From assembly GCA_022478985.1 (NCBI GenBank), contig JAKSZP010013561.1:16130-80129 (forward strand): DNA of 64,000 nucleotides, in the 5' to 3' direction. The notes under the pieces are model-generated. The model ran no database searches and was not told the DNA's origin. It saw only the letters and a program-made list of their open reading frames with translations. Positions 21,950-33,456 of the stretch are shown here, one piece after another. Made by a program: the position numbers and the translations under genes. This DNA comes from Massospora cicadina. Its lineage: Eukaryota > Entomophthoromycota > Entomophthoromycetes > Entomophthorales > Entomophthoraceae. Positions within the stretch are counted from its first letter, which is position 1. Each line of letters begins with the position of its first letter.

Positions 21950-23660
21950 CCTACCTAACTTTGCTCATTCAGGTCTTTATATATCACCACGCCCCACCTG
22001 CAGTAGGCCACTCTGGTTCAAAAAAGTGTGACAAACTATTTAAAAGAACCTAAAATCTGTCCTGGGCTCTCCAAGAACATCCCAAGTTAGGCAGCAAGCT
22101 GTATTACTGCACTCACTTGAAATTTGAATTTACAGGGAAAAAGGGCTTCTCCACCCTTTGTGTAACGAACAGGTAGCGCCAATATATCTTAAGGAAATCA
22201 GGAAGTAAGAGTCTCATAGCTGACTCTAATAGGGACCAGCCTGCCAGATCCAATCTTTGAACCCATCTGATAAGTTTCTTCATTGCCATGTGCCCTCAGA
22301 TCACTGTCCACACGCTTTAGGAGAATACTGAGATCCACGCCAATGCCACACCATGCTCACTAGTGGAGCCCATGTCTTCTATCCAATTATTCTATTTTAA
22401 ATAAAATATTCTTTTCTTATGCAAACCAATCTTTATTTAAATTTAGGGATTTTGTAGAATACTCAACTGGCTATTCAGGCTAGCCTATCCCCAAATAAAT
22501 AGTGCTTTTGCAAATAAAATAAGCTTTCTACTTCGCCAGGATCTCTTGAACCGTCCAGCACATCTTAGGTGAAGATTCTGTTCCCAATTTAATCATTGTC
22601 CATGCCGCTTATAAGTCCAACTTCATATTGACTTGGATGCATTTTGGCTTCAGACAGTCAAAGTTCCCTAGCTCTGATTCCCTCTCATTCAGGTTTGTTC
22701 TTATAAATTCCATATTCAGATCTAGTACTAACTGAACCATAGTAGTGTACGGATCAGGTACCACCTGATCTGTTACACTTTGCAACAAGATGAAGGCCCC
22801 TGGACATCTGTCTCAGTATACTTCAACAGGGAACTTACCGTTTACAAAAAGGGTTTACTGCTATAATGGTGATTGTAGATATGTTTATCAAAATTGAGCT
22901 GTTTATCCCATGTCAAACAACCATAACAGCAGTAGATACTGCATCTCTCTTTATTGATCACATGTTCTCCATGTTTGGACTTCAAGTGGAAATTGTAAGG
23001 GATAGTTGCCCTCAATTTTAAGCCAGGTTTTACACAGCTTTCTGGGAATTCTCAGTATCAAGCTCTGCCGTTCTATAGCATATCACCCACAATCAGAAGG
23101 GCAAACTGAGAGAGTTAATCAAGACCTAGAACATTTATTTGCGTTGTTATTCCTCTGCCACCTAGGATACCTGGACTATGGACCTTCCTCCTGGGGCAAT
23201 GAGCTTACAATAAAGCGCTGCAATATTTCACTGGGTTTCCATTTGAGGCTACTTTGGAGTGTATTCCATATTTCCAAATTGTGCCACACCTGACCTCTTC
23301 AGTTCCTACAGTTTGAGACCACATCACCCAAATTCAGGACACCCAAAATATTTTTCAATAGCACTTTCTAAGCCATTAGTTTTTACAAGAAGTTTGCTAA
23401 TTGAAAATGACTTCCAGGGCACAATATCTCAAAAGGCTAACTTGTTATGCTTGACTTCCACCACTCAAATATGAAGGTCCCGTTACAGAGGTTGGCTAGT
23501 AGGCGCTCAGGGCCTTTTGAAGTAGAAAATATTTGGGCTATGGTGCATACTGCGTCAAGATTCCAGACTAATGGAAACAAAATAATGTATTTCACATTTC
23601 CTTATTATCCTTTTTTAAATGAAATTAGCCTACTACCCCAAAGCTTATAATTGTTGGGGA
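21950..23660 (+). pseudogene. G2 integrase and C-terminal domain
   Basis: The zinc domain is suggested near 21985-22050 ('PPAVGHSGSKKC'). Core fragments are 'MVIVDMFIKIELF' (about 22867), 'IVRDSCPQF' (second catalytic Asp) and 'IAYHPQSEGQTERVNQDLE' (third catalytic residue Glu) inside an open stretch at 23006-23293. Near 23495-23560, 'RRSGPFEVENIW' resembles the 'RRLGPFEV' motif after the core in Tf1/sushi-type integrases. No chromodomain could be traced. Many stops interrupt it, and 22060-22760 is too decayed to read. Confidence 0.75.
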
Positions 23661-24406
23661 TTCTGAAGATGCAGAAGCTGAGGCGATACTGGCCTTAATG
23701 AAATAGAGGAAGTCTGTCCAGTACCTTGTTGCATAGAAATGCTAACCTGCCTATGAATATATTTGGGTAAGCACAAGGGTGTGTTAGAATTCTAAAGAGT
23801 TAGTAGCTGAGATCCATGGACTACATCCTGAGGCCCTCTATCAGCCTAAAATAGATTGCTGCTATTCTGGCAATCAAACTCCCCGCCAGACACAAGAACT
23901 ACCCACTAGCTAATGTACCAGGAGGAGGGATCTTTTCTGTTAAAAAAGAAGAGTATAATGTAAGTTTGGATAACCAGCTTCGATGTACAGGCTCTCTCCA
24001 GTATGTAACAAATGAATTTGGCAAAAGAAGCCAGGTTGCAGACCATATATAGCTGAAACTACACAAGAGAGTAATTTCCTGCTCTGTGAATTTATGCTGC
24101 TACCAGTTTTAAATCCATATAAGATAGTGGCCAGAATGCTGGTTGACAAAAGTGCAATTTTTCCTGTTGACAAGGAATAGAGAACTAAAGCCTGTGCCAA
24201 CTCACTATTTTCATACATGTTGAATCCTGTCATACAAAAAATAAAACAAAAAAATTAAATTTAAACGTTTTGTTTATTTAGCTGCGGGATTGAGAAAAGG
24301 ATGTTAGAGAATCTAACATGGTTTACTGTATTATATGTGCTGGAGAATGCTAGACACTATCATGGTTTAAAAAGCTTAAAATATTAAAAAATGCCTTTTT
24401 TCATAA
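23661..24406. other. Unassigned spacer with a 97-codon open stretch
   Basis: The only notable item is a minus-strand frame at 23940-24233 ('ALVLYSLSTGKIALLSTSIL'), moderately hydrophobic and unrecognised. G2's 3' LTR might be expected here but I could not define it. Confidence 0.3.
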
Positions 24407-24423
24407 CCTGAGCTTAAGGTATT
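24407..24423. repeat. Target-site duplication of LINE B1, left copy
   Basis: CCTGAGCTTAAGGTATT, identical to 29653-29669. Seventeen exact bp on both sides of a 5.2-kb LINE. Confidence 0.93.
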
Positions 24424-24569
24424 TTTATTTAACTGAGTTAAGCCGACCAGGGGACAGACATTACCGAATATATGTGAAACTAAGAGAATAACTAAGAAAA
24501 TAAAAATTGGGCACCCCAGGGTACTCAAGTTACCCCTGATGCCAGCGGGGCTGCTAGGTATGGGGGGCT

Positions 24570-27500
24570 GGTGCGCTACTCCAAGGGGGTTTCCCTACTA
24601 TGGAGAAGGTGTGTAGGAAAGGATCTGTGTGAAGGAACTAGAGTGGGAACCAGAGTGGGAACCATGATTTTTATGAGCGCTTTTTGTCTTGGTCTCATAT
24701 ATTCATAGAGCCAGGCTTGGAAGTGCTCTAGTAAGTGGACATGGAATCTGTTAATAATCTCATGAATGGTTGGAACTGTGCCCTTGAACGCATCTAATGC
24801 AATTGTGTGTACAGTCCACATTGCAATGGGTATTATTAGGGAACGGAGGGTAGATAGGATTAGTGACTTGATCTGGAGCGCGAAGATGCTCTTTGATATC
24901 GAGAATTCCTATTAGTTTTGAATCTTGAGCAGGCGTGCGACTTCCTGCCATATAGCTTTGGTTGGGGGCATGTTTCTAGGCGATAATGTAGGGATCCCTC
25001 CCCTCCACATACTGCACATGTTTTGTGGAGGGAGTTGGAGCGGTCCGCCATCCTATAGGTCCTTCTCAAACAGCGCCAGGCGTTTGCTCTTATCCTTGGT
25101 TGTAGGAGTGGGTGGTGTGTCATTTTCCACATTGCTTTCTGTGTGGTTAAATCATAGGGAATTTCCACCATATCTAGGTATTCTAAACTAGCTATGCTTG
25201 GGGTTGTTACGAGCATATCCTCTGGGGGTGGTTTTCTGGGTTTCTTAATTTGAATTGGGGGCTGGGTCGTCCCCTTCCCTGTTTAGTACCCATGTTCTCT
25301 ATGGTCCATCCCATACGGTGGATAGTTCTAAGGATATGCTTGAAATGAGGGGAGGTTTCATGTGGACCTGTTGCAGTAGGGTGCTTGGCAAGGTATGAAA
25401 GTAGTCTGGGTGGACTATGTGGGTTGGTTAATTTGAGCGCCTGTGCAAAGTTAGTCCTTGCTTCTCTGGACCAATGTTATTGCAGGAGGTCTGAAGCAAG
25501 GATTTCCTTTATCCAGGTACCTAGGATGTGATTGGCATGGCTCTCAAAATCTGTTAGTCTCATGCCTCCGCTTGAGCGTGGGCCAAATAGTGTTTCAATC
25601 CGTATAGGAGGGTGAGAGCCAAGCCACAGCCAGCCCTGGAAAAGCGCGCGAATTGAGGTTATAAAGGTAGGTGAGAAGGCTATCGCATGGGCCTGGTACC
25701 ACAGTATTGGGAGGATGAGCGAGTTAGCAACTGTAACTCGTCCTGTTAGTCCTGGGGTTCTCCCCTTGAGGGAGGCTACGCGTTTGGATACCCATTGTAA
25801 CAGGTTACTTTCCATTGTCTCATTAGCATATCCCCCTGACTCTAGCCAGATTCCAAGGTGTCAGACAGGAGTGGTGGTAGGAGGTGTTGCAAAGGGTAAA
25901 ACAATTGGGTCTTTTCTTTGAGTGTTGTTGTGAGGTTCTGATTTTGTGGCCCAATTGTTTGTGTATTTGCCTAAGAGGATGATTTCTGTCTTCCTTTTGT
26001 TGAGCAATGCATTGCTCACCTTGGAGTATTCCTCTAGAGTGTGTTCCAGCTGTCAAGCATATTCATTGTTTGCTATATCTGCTACGCAGTCATCTGCAAA
26101 GGCCAGTATCTTGACTGTTGGTTGTCCTTGTGTGGTTATCCCCATGAGACGTGATTCAGTTACTTGGAGGAGCGGGTCAAAGCTGAAATTATATAGCAGT
26201 GAGCTGAGGGAATCCCTTTGTTTGAGCCCTCTGTGTGGTTTGATATTGTTTGTTAGGAATCCAGGGCCGCATACAGCCATGGTTGCAGATTCTGTTAGGA
26301 GCATCGCCCATTTTATGAATATTGGTGGGAGTTTGAAGGCATGTAGAAATTCTTTTAGGTATGGCCAGCTAACACGGTCATACGCCTTTTACTGATTCAG
26401 AAAACCAGGGCACCATTTGCTTTGGTTTGGCAAATGTTTGCAACAGGGTGTATGTTGTTCCAGATTGAACGCCCTGGTATAAACCCAAACTGGTTAGGTG
26501 ATAGGACGTCAGATGCAATTGCGCCTAATCTAGCTGCTAGAATTTTATTTTGTCAGTTTTGGAGAGTACAATTGGGCGCCAGTTGGCCAGGTCCAACTTG
26601 TCACCCTTTTTATACAAGGTTACAACGTAGAATTCATGGCCTCCTGGTAATAGGCGTGTTTCCACCAAACTCTGGTTCATTGACGCCAATAGGAGGGGGG
26701 CAATTTGTTGAAAATATTTTTTGTAAAATTCGTAGGGTATCCTATCAGGCCCTGGGCATTTCCTACGTTGTGCACCGCGAATAGTTTCCCAAAGCTCCTC
26801 CCATGTGATAAGGGATAGTATATTGTAATTTGGTGGTGTTTTTTATCTTGGCAGTTTGAATAAATTCTTTAATTTTTTTGCAAATTTGTTGGTGTTTCGC
26901 AATATAATTCGGTGTAATAGCAGTGTACTTCCGCCTTGACCTCCTCAGGGTCAGTTGCCACGGTGCTGTTGGTCTTGCGGACCTGTGTGCATGTGGGCTG
27001 GTTTCCACAGGAGTGGAATTGGCGGAAAAAGTATGTTGAACAGGTTTCGCCTTCCTTTAAGAACTTACCTTTGTTCGATACTTTGATTCTCTGTTGGTGT
27101 TCAAAGATGAGATTGTTAAGTCAGGCTGAAATTTCTGCCCATTTGCGTCCCCAATTAGGGCTATAGCCAGATCTCGGAGTATTTATTTCCAGTTGGTCTA
27201 GTTCTGGCAAGGTACATTTGATTGTGGCCGTGTCCGCGGTGTACTTGCATGATGCAAAATGTCGGGTTTTGTTGATTAAATCTTTTTTGAAATTTTCCCA
27301 TGTTCCAATGGGATCTGAAGTGAATGGGGCTGTAAATTCTGGGTTTGTAGCCTTGTTTTCAACCCAGTCAGATATCTCAGGCAATTTTAAATCTTCAGGG
27401 TAAAGCTTTCTCCAAGGTGACACCTGTGTGTGGGATTAGGTTGGCGCTAACTGCACCGTAACTAATCAGTGATCAGAAAAATTGATCTTTTTTGTTGTAA

Positions 27501-28130
27501 ATTTGGAGATTCTTGAGTGGTGGGATTGTAGGATGAGGTTGTGGTCAATACGACTTATCAATATGAGCAGTCCCTCACGTATGTTGGGTCTTGTCATATG
27601 GGTAAGGATTGGTGAATTGGGGGGAAGAGCATCCTGTAAGCCAAGAGATGCCTTCATTGTGTGATATTCAATATGTCCAGGTGGGTATCCACTGGGATTA
27701 GGCCATCAATTTTTATTGGGGTTATCCCAGCAGTTGAGATCGCCTAACATGATGATATCTGGTGGGAGGGTGAGAGTAGAAATTTTTTCAAAAATTTTCT
27801 CTCAGTTGCAGTGCATGGTGCATAGTTACATGCTAACGAAATTGTTTCATCTTGGCATGTGATTGTTGTGACCAGGACTCAACCGTGCAAGTGTGATGAT
27901 GAATTTGTAATTTTAAATTTTTTGTTGTTATGGACTATCACCCCACAGTGAGACGTCCATACTGATTGTGATGGTGCGACCCTGGTTGACCAGGATTCTT
28001 CTTCCCCTTGTAGGCAGTGGGTTTCTTGGATGGCCAAGATGTCTACAAGAGGTTTTCGCAGGAATGCTAGCTTTTTGGCTTGGGACTTATGAGCCTTGGC
28101 TCCCACGATATTTAACGTCTCTATTGACAC
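24570..28130 (-). pseudogene. LINE B1 ORF2 (endonuclease-reverse transcriptase), broken
   Basis: It starts around the ATG at 28130. Endonuclease motifs are 'DILAIQETHC' (catalytic Glu), 'LGDLNCW', 'SRIDHNLIL' and 'FSDH' (27480 area). RT motifs include 'YKKGDKLDLANWRP' and 'PHRGLKQRDSLSSLLYNFS', where B2 has 'GLKQGDPLSPLLYNFS'. 'ILAFADDCVADIAN' keeps F-A-D-D (26070-26110). The thumb and C-terminal part are readable at 25477-25815. The terminal finger 'CAVCGGEGSLHYRLETC' (about 25010-25060) keeps C-x2-C-x7-H-x4-C. Scattered stops and frameshifts interrupt RT. No RNase H is seen. Confidence 0.88.
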
Positions 28131-28148
28131 TGAGGTGCCCGCGGCGCC

Positions 28149-29571
28149 TCAGGAGCAGTTGGGAGGACCCTCTGGTCCTATCTCACCGTGGCTTATTTTG
28201 GCCATGCTCCACGTCTGCACTCCAACTCTTTCAATGCCATGGTTGGTTCCCTTGATCTGACCCAATGATTCAAGGGAATTGTGGTTTTTTGCATTTGTGT
28301 CAACTTTTCCTGCACAGGTCTCATGTTGATTTGATGCGGGTTGTTGATTGGATTTTATATTTTTGAGGTTCAACTTTGTTGCATTATGCACCACATTTTC
28401 ACCCAAATTGTGGTTGCATTGTTCCTCAGTATGTGCATGACTGATGACGCTTTGTGGCTCAGTCTGGTTACTGTGAAAATTTTCAACCTGGGCATATTGT
28501 TCTGATTGGTTGGTTTGGTGAATATCTGATATATCCTCCTGAATTTGTCCGTGGTTAATGGCGGATTCCGCATGTGCCACCGCTTCAGCCGCTGCTCTCT
28601 TGTGGGCTTTTTGTGCTGCTTTACGCTGTTTACTTGTAACTGGGTCCATGATGGAGTATAGTCCATCTTCACCCCAGCGGAATGGGTGGTGGCCATCAGT
28701 CATTTTGGCGGAGTTTTTATCATCTCCGTCCATAGCTTCTTCACAAAAATCAATTTCCATTAAGCCCTCTTTTACAGGGCATGCATGTTCCTTGTGGCCC
28801 AGTGAGCCACAGTAGTTGCAAATGGGTGGTGCGCGTTCCAGTGTAACACGGAATGCAGCTGACTGGCCCCCATCTGTGAAGTGAAATTCTGCTGCGCTAG
28901 AAATTCTGGATAAATCCTCTTCCACTTCTGGGAAGGGGTTGATTACAGCGATAGCTTTGCCTGTGCACAGGTCGGGCATTAAGAATAATTGCTGTAATTT
29001 GAGTTGTTGGATTTCTCCATAGGCCACAAGACCTTTGTGGAGCTGCTCCTTGATTACCTTGCAAGGAAGGTTGGTGGGGAGCAAGTCAAAGGAGATGAAC
29101 AAAGTTTTTGCTTTGTTCCATCTGGTGTGCAAGGTGCGCACAATTTTTTTGCCCTCAGGGAGGGCAAAGTCCACGCAGATTTTTGCTATGGCATCGGCTT
29201 CATTGGCTGTTTTGAAACCAATATTGATCCAGCCGTGGCCCATGTTGTTAGTGGCTACGTACACCGCGTGAGGGAAAAGTGAGGGCTGTGCCTCACATGT
29301 TTTCGCCCACAGGGTTGGTGACTCATCCCCAAGGAAGAGTCTGATCCCAAGCTCCACCTTTGACAAAGGTTGGTTGAATTGGATGTACATGTATTGCGCG
29401 TGCTTTACAGTAAGTACCATAAACCCAGACGGTGTCTGAGTTTGCGATTTTTTTATGGCTTGGGTTCCTGGTCCCCCTCCAGGGCGTTTCTTGCCCTTAG
29501 TTGCACCGTTAAGCGCACCACTTGCTGTGATGCTCGCCCATGTTGTTTATTTTTGTTATTAAAGTCGCCCA
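28149..29571 (-). pseudogene. LINE B1 ORF1 (RNA-binding, CCHC), one frameshift near the start
   Basis: The true start is probably the ATG at 29569-29571 ('MGDFNNKN'), as in B2. A single-base deletion near 29548 shifts the frame. Stops then follow until the long open run of 423 codons beginning at 29420. It carries an intact knuckle 'CNYCGSLGHKEHAC' (C-x2-C-x4-H-x4-C, about 28770-28815), preceded by blocks such as 'NMGHGWINIGFKTANEADA'. An Ala/Lys helix ('AAQKAHKRAAAEAVAHAESA') and a Gln/Asn-rich tail follow. The block order matches LINE A ORF1, so the two families share an ancestor. It should bind LINE RNA. Confidence 0.88.
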
Positions 29572-29652
29572 TCTTTCCTGTGTGTGATTATCCAAATTTG
29601 CTGTTCAAATCAAATTATAGTAACTAAAGTGATTGTTTCGAGAAAAAAAGCT

Positions 29653-29669
29653 CCTGAGCTTAAGGTATT
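29653..29669. repeat. Target-site duplication of LINE B1, right copy
   Basis: Exact copy of 24407-24423. Confidence 0.93.
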
Positions 29670-31944
29670 AGTAAGGCAGTTTTGAATCTGAAAAATTCTC
29701 TTTAGCCTGCTTGTGAGATATGAACTCTGAATCTGACTACCAGTCTTAAATGTTAAATTGAAATTATTATTCATATTGTTTTTTAAATTGAACCATCTTA
29801 AATTTGATTAAATATTATGGCTGAACTTTGGAACTCCTACTCCATTCTCATATTGGTAGCCTTAAAGGTAAGGACCATTTGGCGGTCATATAGGATATTG
29901 ACTGTTACAACAACCTTTTGAGTAGATCATGGGAAGTTCCCTTACAGAGGAAAGAAGGGACTTTAGGCACTTGTGGAGCCCTTAATTAAGGCTGGATGTT
30001 TTGGCCCTTGTTGTTGATGAGCGCTGAGTAACTTCTTTAGCCCCCAAAATCCACTTACTTTATCCCCTTTTCTTCTTCTTCCCTTGTGAATAAGATCAAG
30101 GGGGTATGTATGGTGGTATTTCTGGCCAGAGGCCACCAGCAGGACCCTGCCCTCATCTGGTCCCCGCCCTGTCATATCCCACCCCCTTGTAAACTGGAAA
30201 AATTTAACCTTGAAACTTTGGAAAAAGTTATTAAGTCAGGAAAACTGGTTTGGGCCATGAAATTTGAGATTCTGGGTCATGGGGCACAGTTATAAGTCAA
30301 AAGTTTGTTTGTAAATTTTCATATAAATCAATTTTTAAAAACGACTTTGCTGAGCAGCAATTATTCTGAGTATGTGGTCCAAGCAAATCCACTCAAGTTT
30401 GGATCACTAAATGTACCCCCACCACTGATCCAAAAACTACATTGTCAGAGCTTCCATGACCTCATACAGCATCTATATAACAACCCATAAAACCCAGGAT
30501 GCTCTTTGCAAGCGCGTCAGCCAGCCCAGCTCAAACCATCCCCCCAATTTCTTCCCCCACCACCATAAATAAAGAATAAAACCGCCCTTCCTAGTATCAG
30601 TTTTCAGTTCAATGATTGCTTTAAGTTCAATAAAAGTCTTCATTTTCAGCCCCTCTCTGCGGATTCTGCAGGCTTACTTTTTACCATAATTCTCTCCTTT
30701 GATAACATTAAACATGCCGCATTCAGCATTCTGGGGCTGATGATTTCTGAGTAGACACTACAATCCATTGATCCAGCAGCTCAACAAATGCTAGCTGAAG
30801 TCATCAGAAGTTATACTCTGATCTATTTCTTTAATATGCCATACCAGACAGCTACGCCAATCTTCCAGATCCAGTTTGGCAAACCACCACTGGTTCAGCT
30901 AATCTGGACAATCAAGAGCATCATAACCCCTCTCTCAGGATGGTTATTGGAATCCATCTGACTCACTACGCTGACCCACCACTGGTCTAGTGTGATACAA
31001 AGGAGATTAGGCTTTCCACTCCACTGATTTCAATAAATCATTTATGGGCGATAGATGCACATCCTCACAACCTGGAGGTGAAGCTCAGTTAACAGATCAT
31101 CCAAAGAATTACTCCTCATGGCAATCCACCTCAATTTAAATTAATAGATTGATCATCCATTCCAAAAACTATTTCAACTTTGTGGAGCAGATTAAAACCC
31201 CAACAACTGCAAGATGATGCCAACTCTACCACATAATAAATTGAGTCACTTTTAAGTGTGGTTAGCCTAGTAGGTAAAACTGCTTACCCTATTGCAAGTT
31301 TTGAGCTTAAAACCTGAACTATGTAGAAAAATTCTTGGTGTGGTATATTTGTCCCAAGGTCTACCCACCTCAAATATTTTTTAAAATCGAGCTAATTTGA
31401 TTTATTCCATAAACCTGTCCTCATTTTTATGGCTCAACTATATTTAATGAACCCAAGGACTCATATAAATAAAAATGAACCTGGAAATTTTGGGACTGAA
31501 GCCAAATGCCACCAACTGAAAAACAAGGAGGATTGGTCATCCTTTATGCCTATCCCACCCTTGAGGGTTACCATAGAAAGACCCGCAGTTGCCCCATTGC
31601 AGCCATCTGGTTTATTATAGGGGCCTTTGGTATCTTACTTAACTTTTACTACCCTCACAGAACCATAGAACATCCATCCTTCAAGCAATTAGGGATGTTA
31701 TGCCACTGGCATTCTGAGCTTTTCACAGGGTTGTCACACACATATTGGAAGCCATGTCTTAAAGTAGCAGAATCCATGGCTTATATATATATATGGCTGA
31801 ACTTTGTAACAATTTTTGCATATAAAAAGATTACCATTTTTGAATGTAGATCTTAATAATAAATTTTGATGTTGATTCTTTTGGTCCATAGTATAAGTTT
31901 CTTCTAATAGAGTTTCTTAAATCTCTATTTTTGTTTATACAATG
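29670..31944. other. Unassigned 2.3-kb spacer
   Basis: No domain was recognised. It holds a TATATAA at 30474-30480 and AATAAA-type signals near 30567-30630, which could belong to an LTR or an old promoter, but no terminal repeats were found. A 116-codon frame on + (31506-31856) has hydrophobic stretches and no recognisable motif. A possible SINE head is listed separately. Confidence 0.4.
31255..31325 (+). other. Possible tRNA-derived SINE head
   Basis: TAGCCTAGTAGG at 31263-31274 fits the tRNA A box (TRGCNNAGYNGG). GTTTTGAGCTT at 31298-31308 fits a B box with C-to-T changes. Spacing is compatible with a pol III promoter. The anticodon arm does not fold convincingly, so I do not call a tRNA gene. 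Confidence 0.3.
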
Positions 31945-32040
31945 CTAACTTTTCTCTCTCATTGCAATCACTTTTGCAACTTATTCAATTCAAGTTATAT
32001 TCTAGTTTGATAATCTCACAGAGGAGATTAGTCTGCGCCC

Positions 32041-33330
32041 ATGTCAGGGAACAGTTGGGCAAGTAAGGTATGAGGAGCAGGTGGTAGGCCCGCGGCCTCA
32101 AACGTTTGAAAACGCCCCGGAAAAACTGGCGGAATAGAAAAAGAATTTAAAAAAAACTGGCGGTCACTGTTTCCCTGGAAATCCTCGCTTGGCAAGCGCG
32201 ATGCAACCAGTACATCAATACGCCGCACTCCCAACTACTCTGATTGGTGGAATATGGAGTCCGCGTGTTTCTGGACATCCAACAAACAGCTCTATGGGAA
32301 AAATTTTGAGGGGATGTGCACATTTTTTCCTGACCGCGGTGTATGTCGCACCTCACTCCATGTCATGCGGTTGGCTGGACCTTGGTTTCAAAAACAAGGA
32401 GGCAGCAGACAAAGCTGCTGTGGTGCGCATAGTGATCAACCTCCCCAAAGGGCAACGGGTCATCAAAACCAAATGCACCAGATGGACAAAATCCAACAAA
32501 ATTTTCTCAGGTTTGACTTTTTGCCAACTATGGTAAAACGTGACATTTTTGAGCAACACCTGAAAGATGGTCTCACCATTTATGGCGAAGTACAATCTTT
32601 CGAGATGCAATGTTCTATGCTGATGCCACACCTGTGCACCAGCAAAGCCATTGCAGTTCTGACCCCAACTGAGGAGATCGTGAAGGACCTAACCCAGATC
32701 CCGCACTCCACTTTTATTGATATTGAAGGGCATACCACCCACCCTTTCTGGGTAACCGTGGACAGAGCACCCCCATCTGCACCCACTATGATGCATTCAG
32801 CCATAAGGCACATTCATGCCCCACCAAGGAGGGCATCACATTCCAAGAGCACCCCTCATCGGCCATGGCCAGCGGAGAGGCACATTACAAACCAACTGCA
32901 AGCACCAAAGAGGCTTTCCTGTGGGGAGCACAAGGTTGCTACCTACTGGTAAAACCTATTTCCCCGCAAGAGTGAAGAAGGCCAAGAAGGCCTGCAGGGC
33001 CGCGGCCAAGGAAGTGGCCAAAGTCACCACCACTATCCCACACTCCCAACGCCAGAAGGACATTGAGACCTTCGCTGTGGAAGCAACTTGGGAATCTTTC
33101 AACCAATCAGATTGAGAAGCCCATGCTGATTAGGCCACCCAATCTGAGGATCCGATGGGTGACTCAATTTCACCCAATCTTTGTGACCAAGCTCCGGTTG
33201 AAACTGACTTGGGGTCCAACCTACCTGAAAATTTTCTTTCAACACACTTGTAGGTGCACCAAACTCATCCACACCACAAAAAATTTGTATGACGTCGAGG
33301 AAACAAAAAGTGAAGGCAAAATCCAATGAA
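32041..33330 (+). pseudogene. LINE A2 ORF1, multiply frameshifted
   Basis: It starts at the ATG in 'GCGCCCATGTCAGG', as in A1. The first codons read 'MSGNSWASKV', then a stop. Fragments in other frames follow 'MSCGWLDLGFKNKEAADKAA' and 'MVKRDIFEQHLKDGLTIYGE'. The CCHC knuckle near 32770-32820 is lost through a frameshift and a TGT-to-TAT change. Stops at TGA 33114 and elsewhere correspond to TGG or CGG in A1. Same role as A1 ORF1; no product possible. Confidence 0.85.
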
Positions 33331-33456
33331 AACCTTTCTGCTAAAATTAACAAAACTACCAATAGCATTGCTGCAAACACCCGCGCTGCCATGAAGGCCC
33401 ATGGGGATCTAGAGGAGGCTAGTGGGCCTGGGTGCCTACCCCCTTGCACCTAAGGT

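Larger units (their letters stand above)
11090..23660 (+). mobile_element. Ty3/Gypsy relic G2, interrupted by element G1
   Basis: A plus-strand Gypsy pol is split in two. RT and the start of RNase H lie at 11090-11825; the rest of RNase H, integrase and the C-terminal domain lie at 21343-23660. Between them is G1 with a CATCT target duplication. Removing G1 and one CATCT restores the reading frame through 'ACDPSAVAVKAVLLQE'. Integrase carries 'HPQSEGQTERVNQDLE', typical of the fungal Tf1/sushi-like chromovirus group. LTRs, gag and protease were not recognised. Sequence at 10560-11090 probably holds the decayed upstream part. Polymerase frames are broken by many stops, so G2 is older than G1. 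Confidence 0.85.
24424..29652 (-). mobile_element. LINE B1, full-length non-LTR retrotransposon
   Basis: A 5.23-kb minus-strand LINE bounded by a perfect 17-bp target duplication. It closely matches LINE B2 (50575-55792) from end to end and is a distinct family from LINE A/C, with the same layout: short 5' UTR, CCHC ORF1, EN-RT ORF2 and a C-terminal finger. The 3' end on the minus strand is 'CTCAGTTAAATAAAAAT'. ORF1 keeps a 423-codon open run but ORF2 is broken. The intact duplication and long ORF1 make it one of the younger elements here. Confidence 0.95.

Noticed and set aside
28558..29627. Plus-strand open frames over LINE B1 ORF1
   Set aside because: They are reverse-strand reflections of the well-supported minus-strand ORF1; no motif of their own.
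31255..31325. Functional tRNA gene
   Set aside because: Anticodon and acceptor stems do not form; only promoter-box resemblance.
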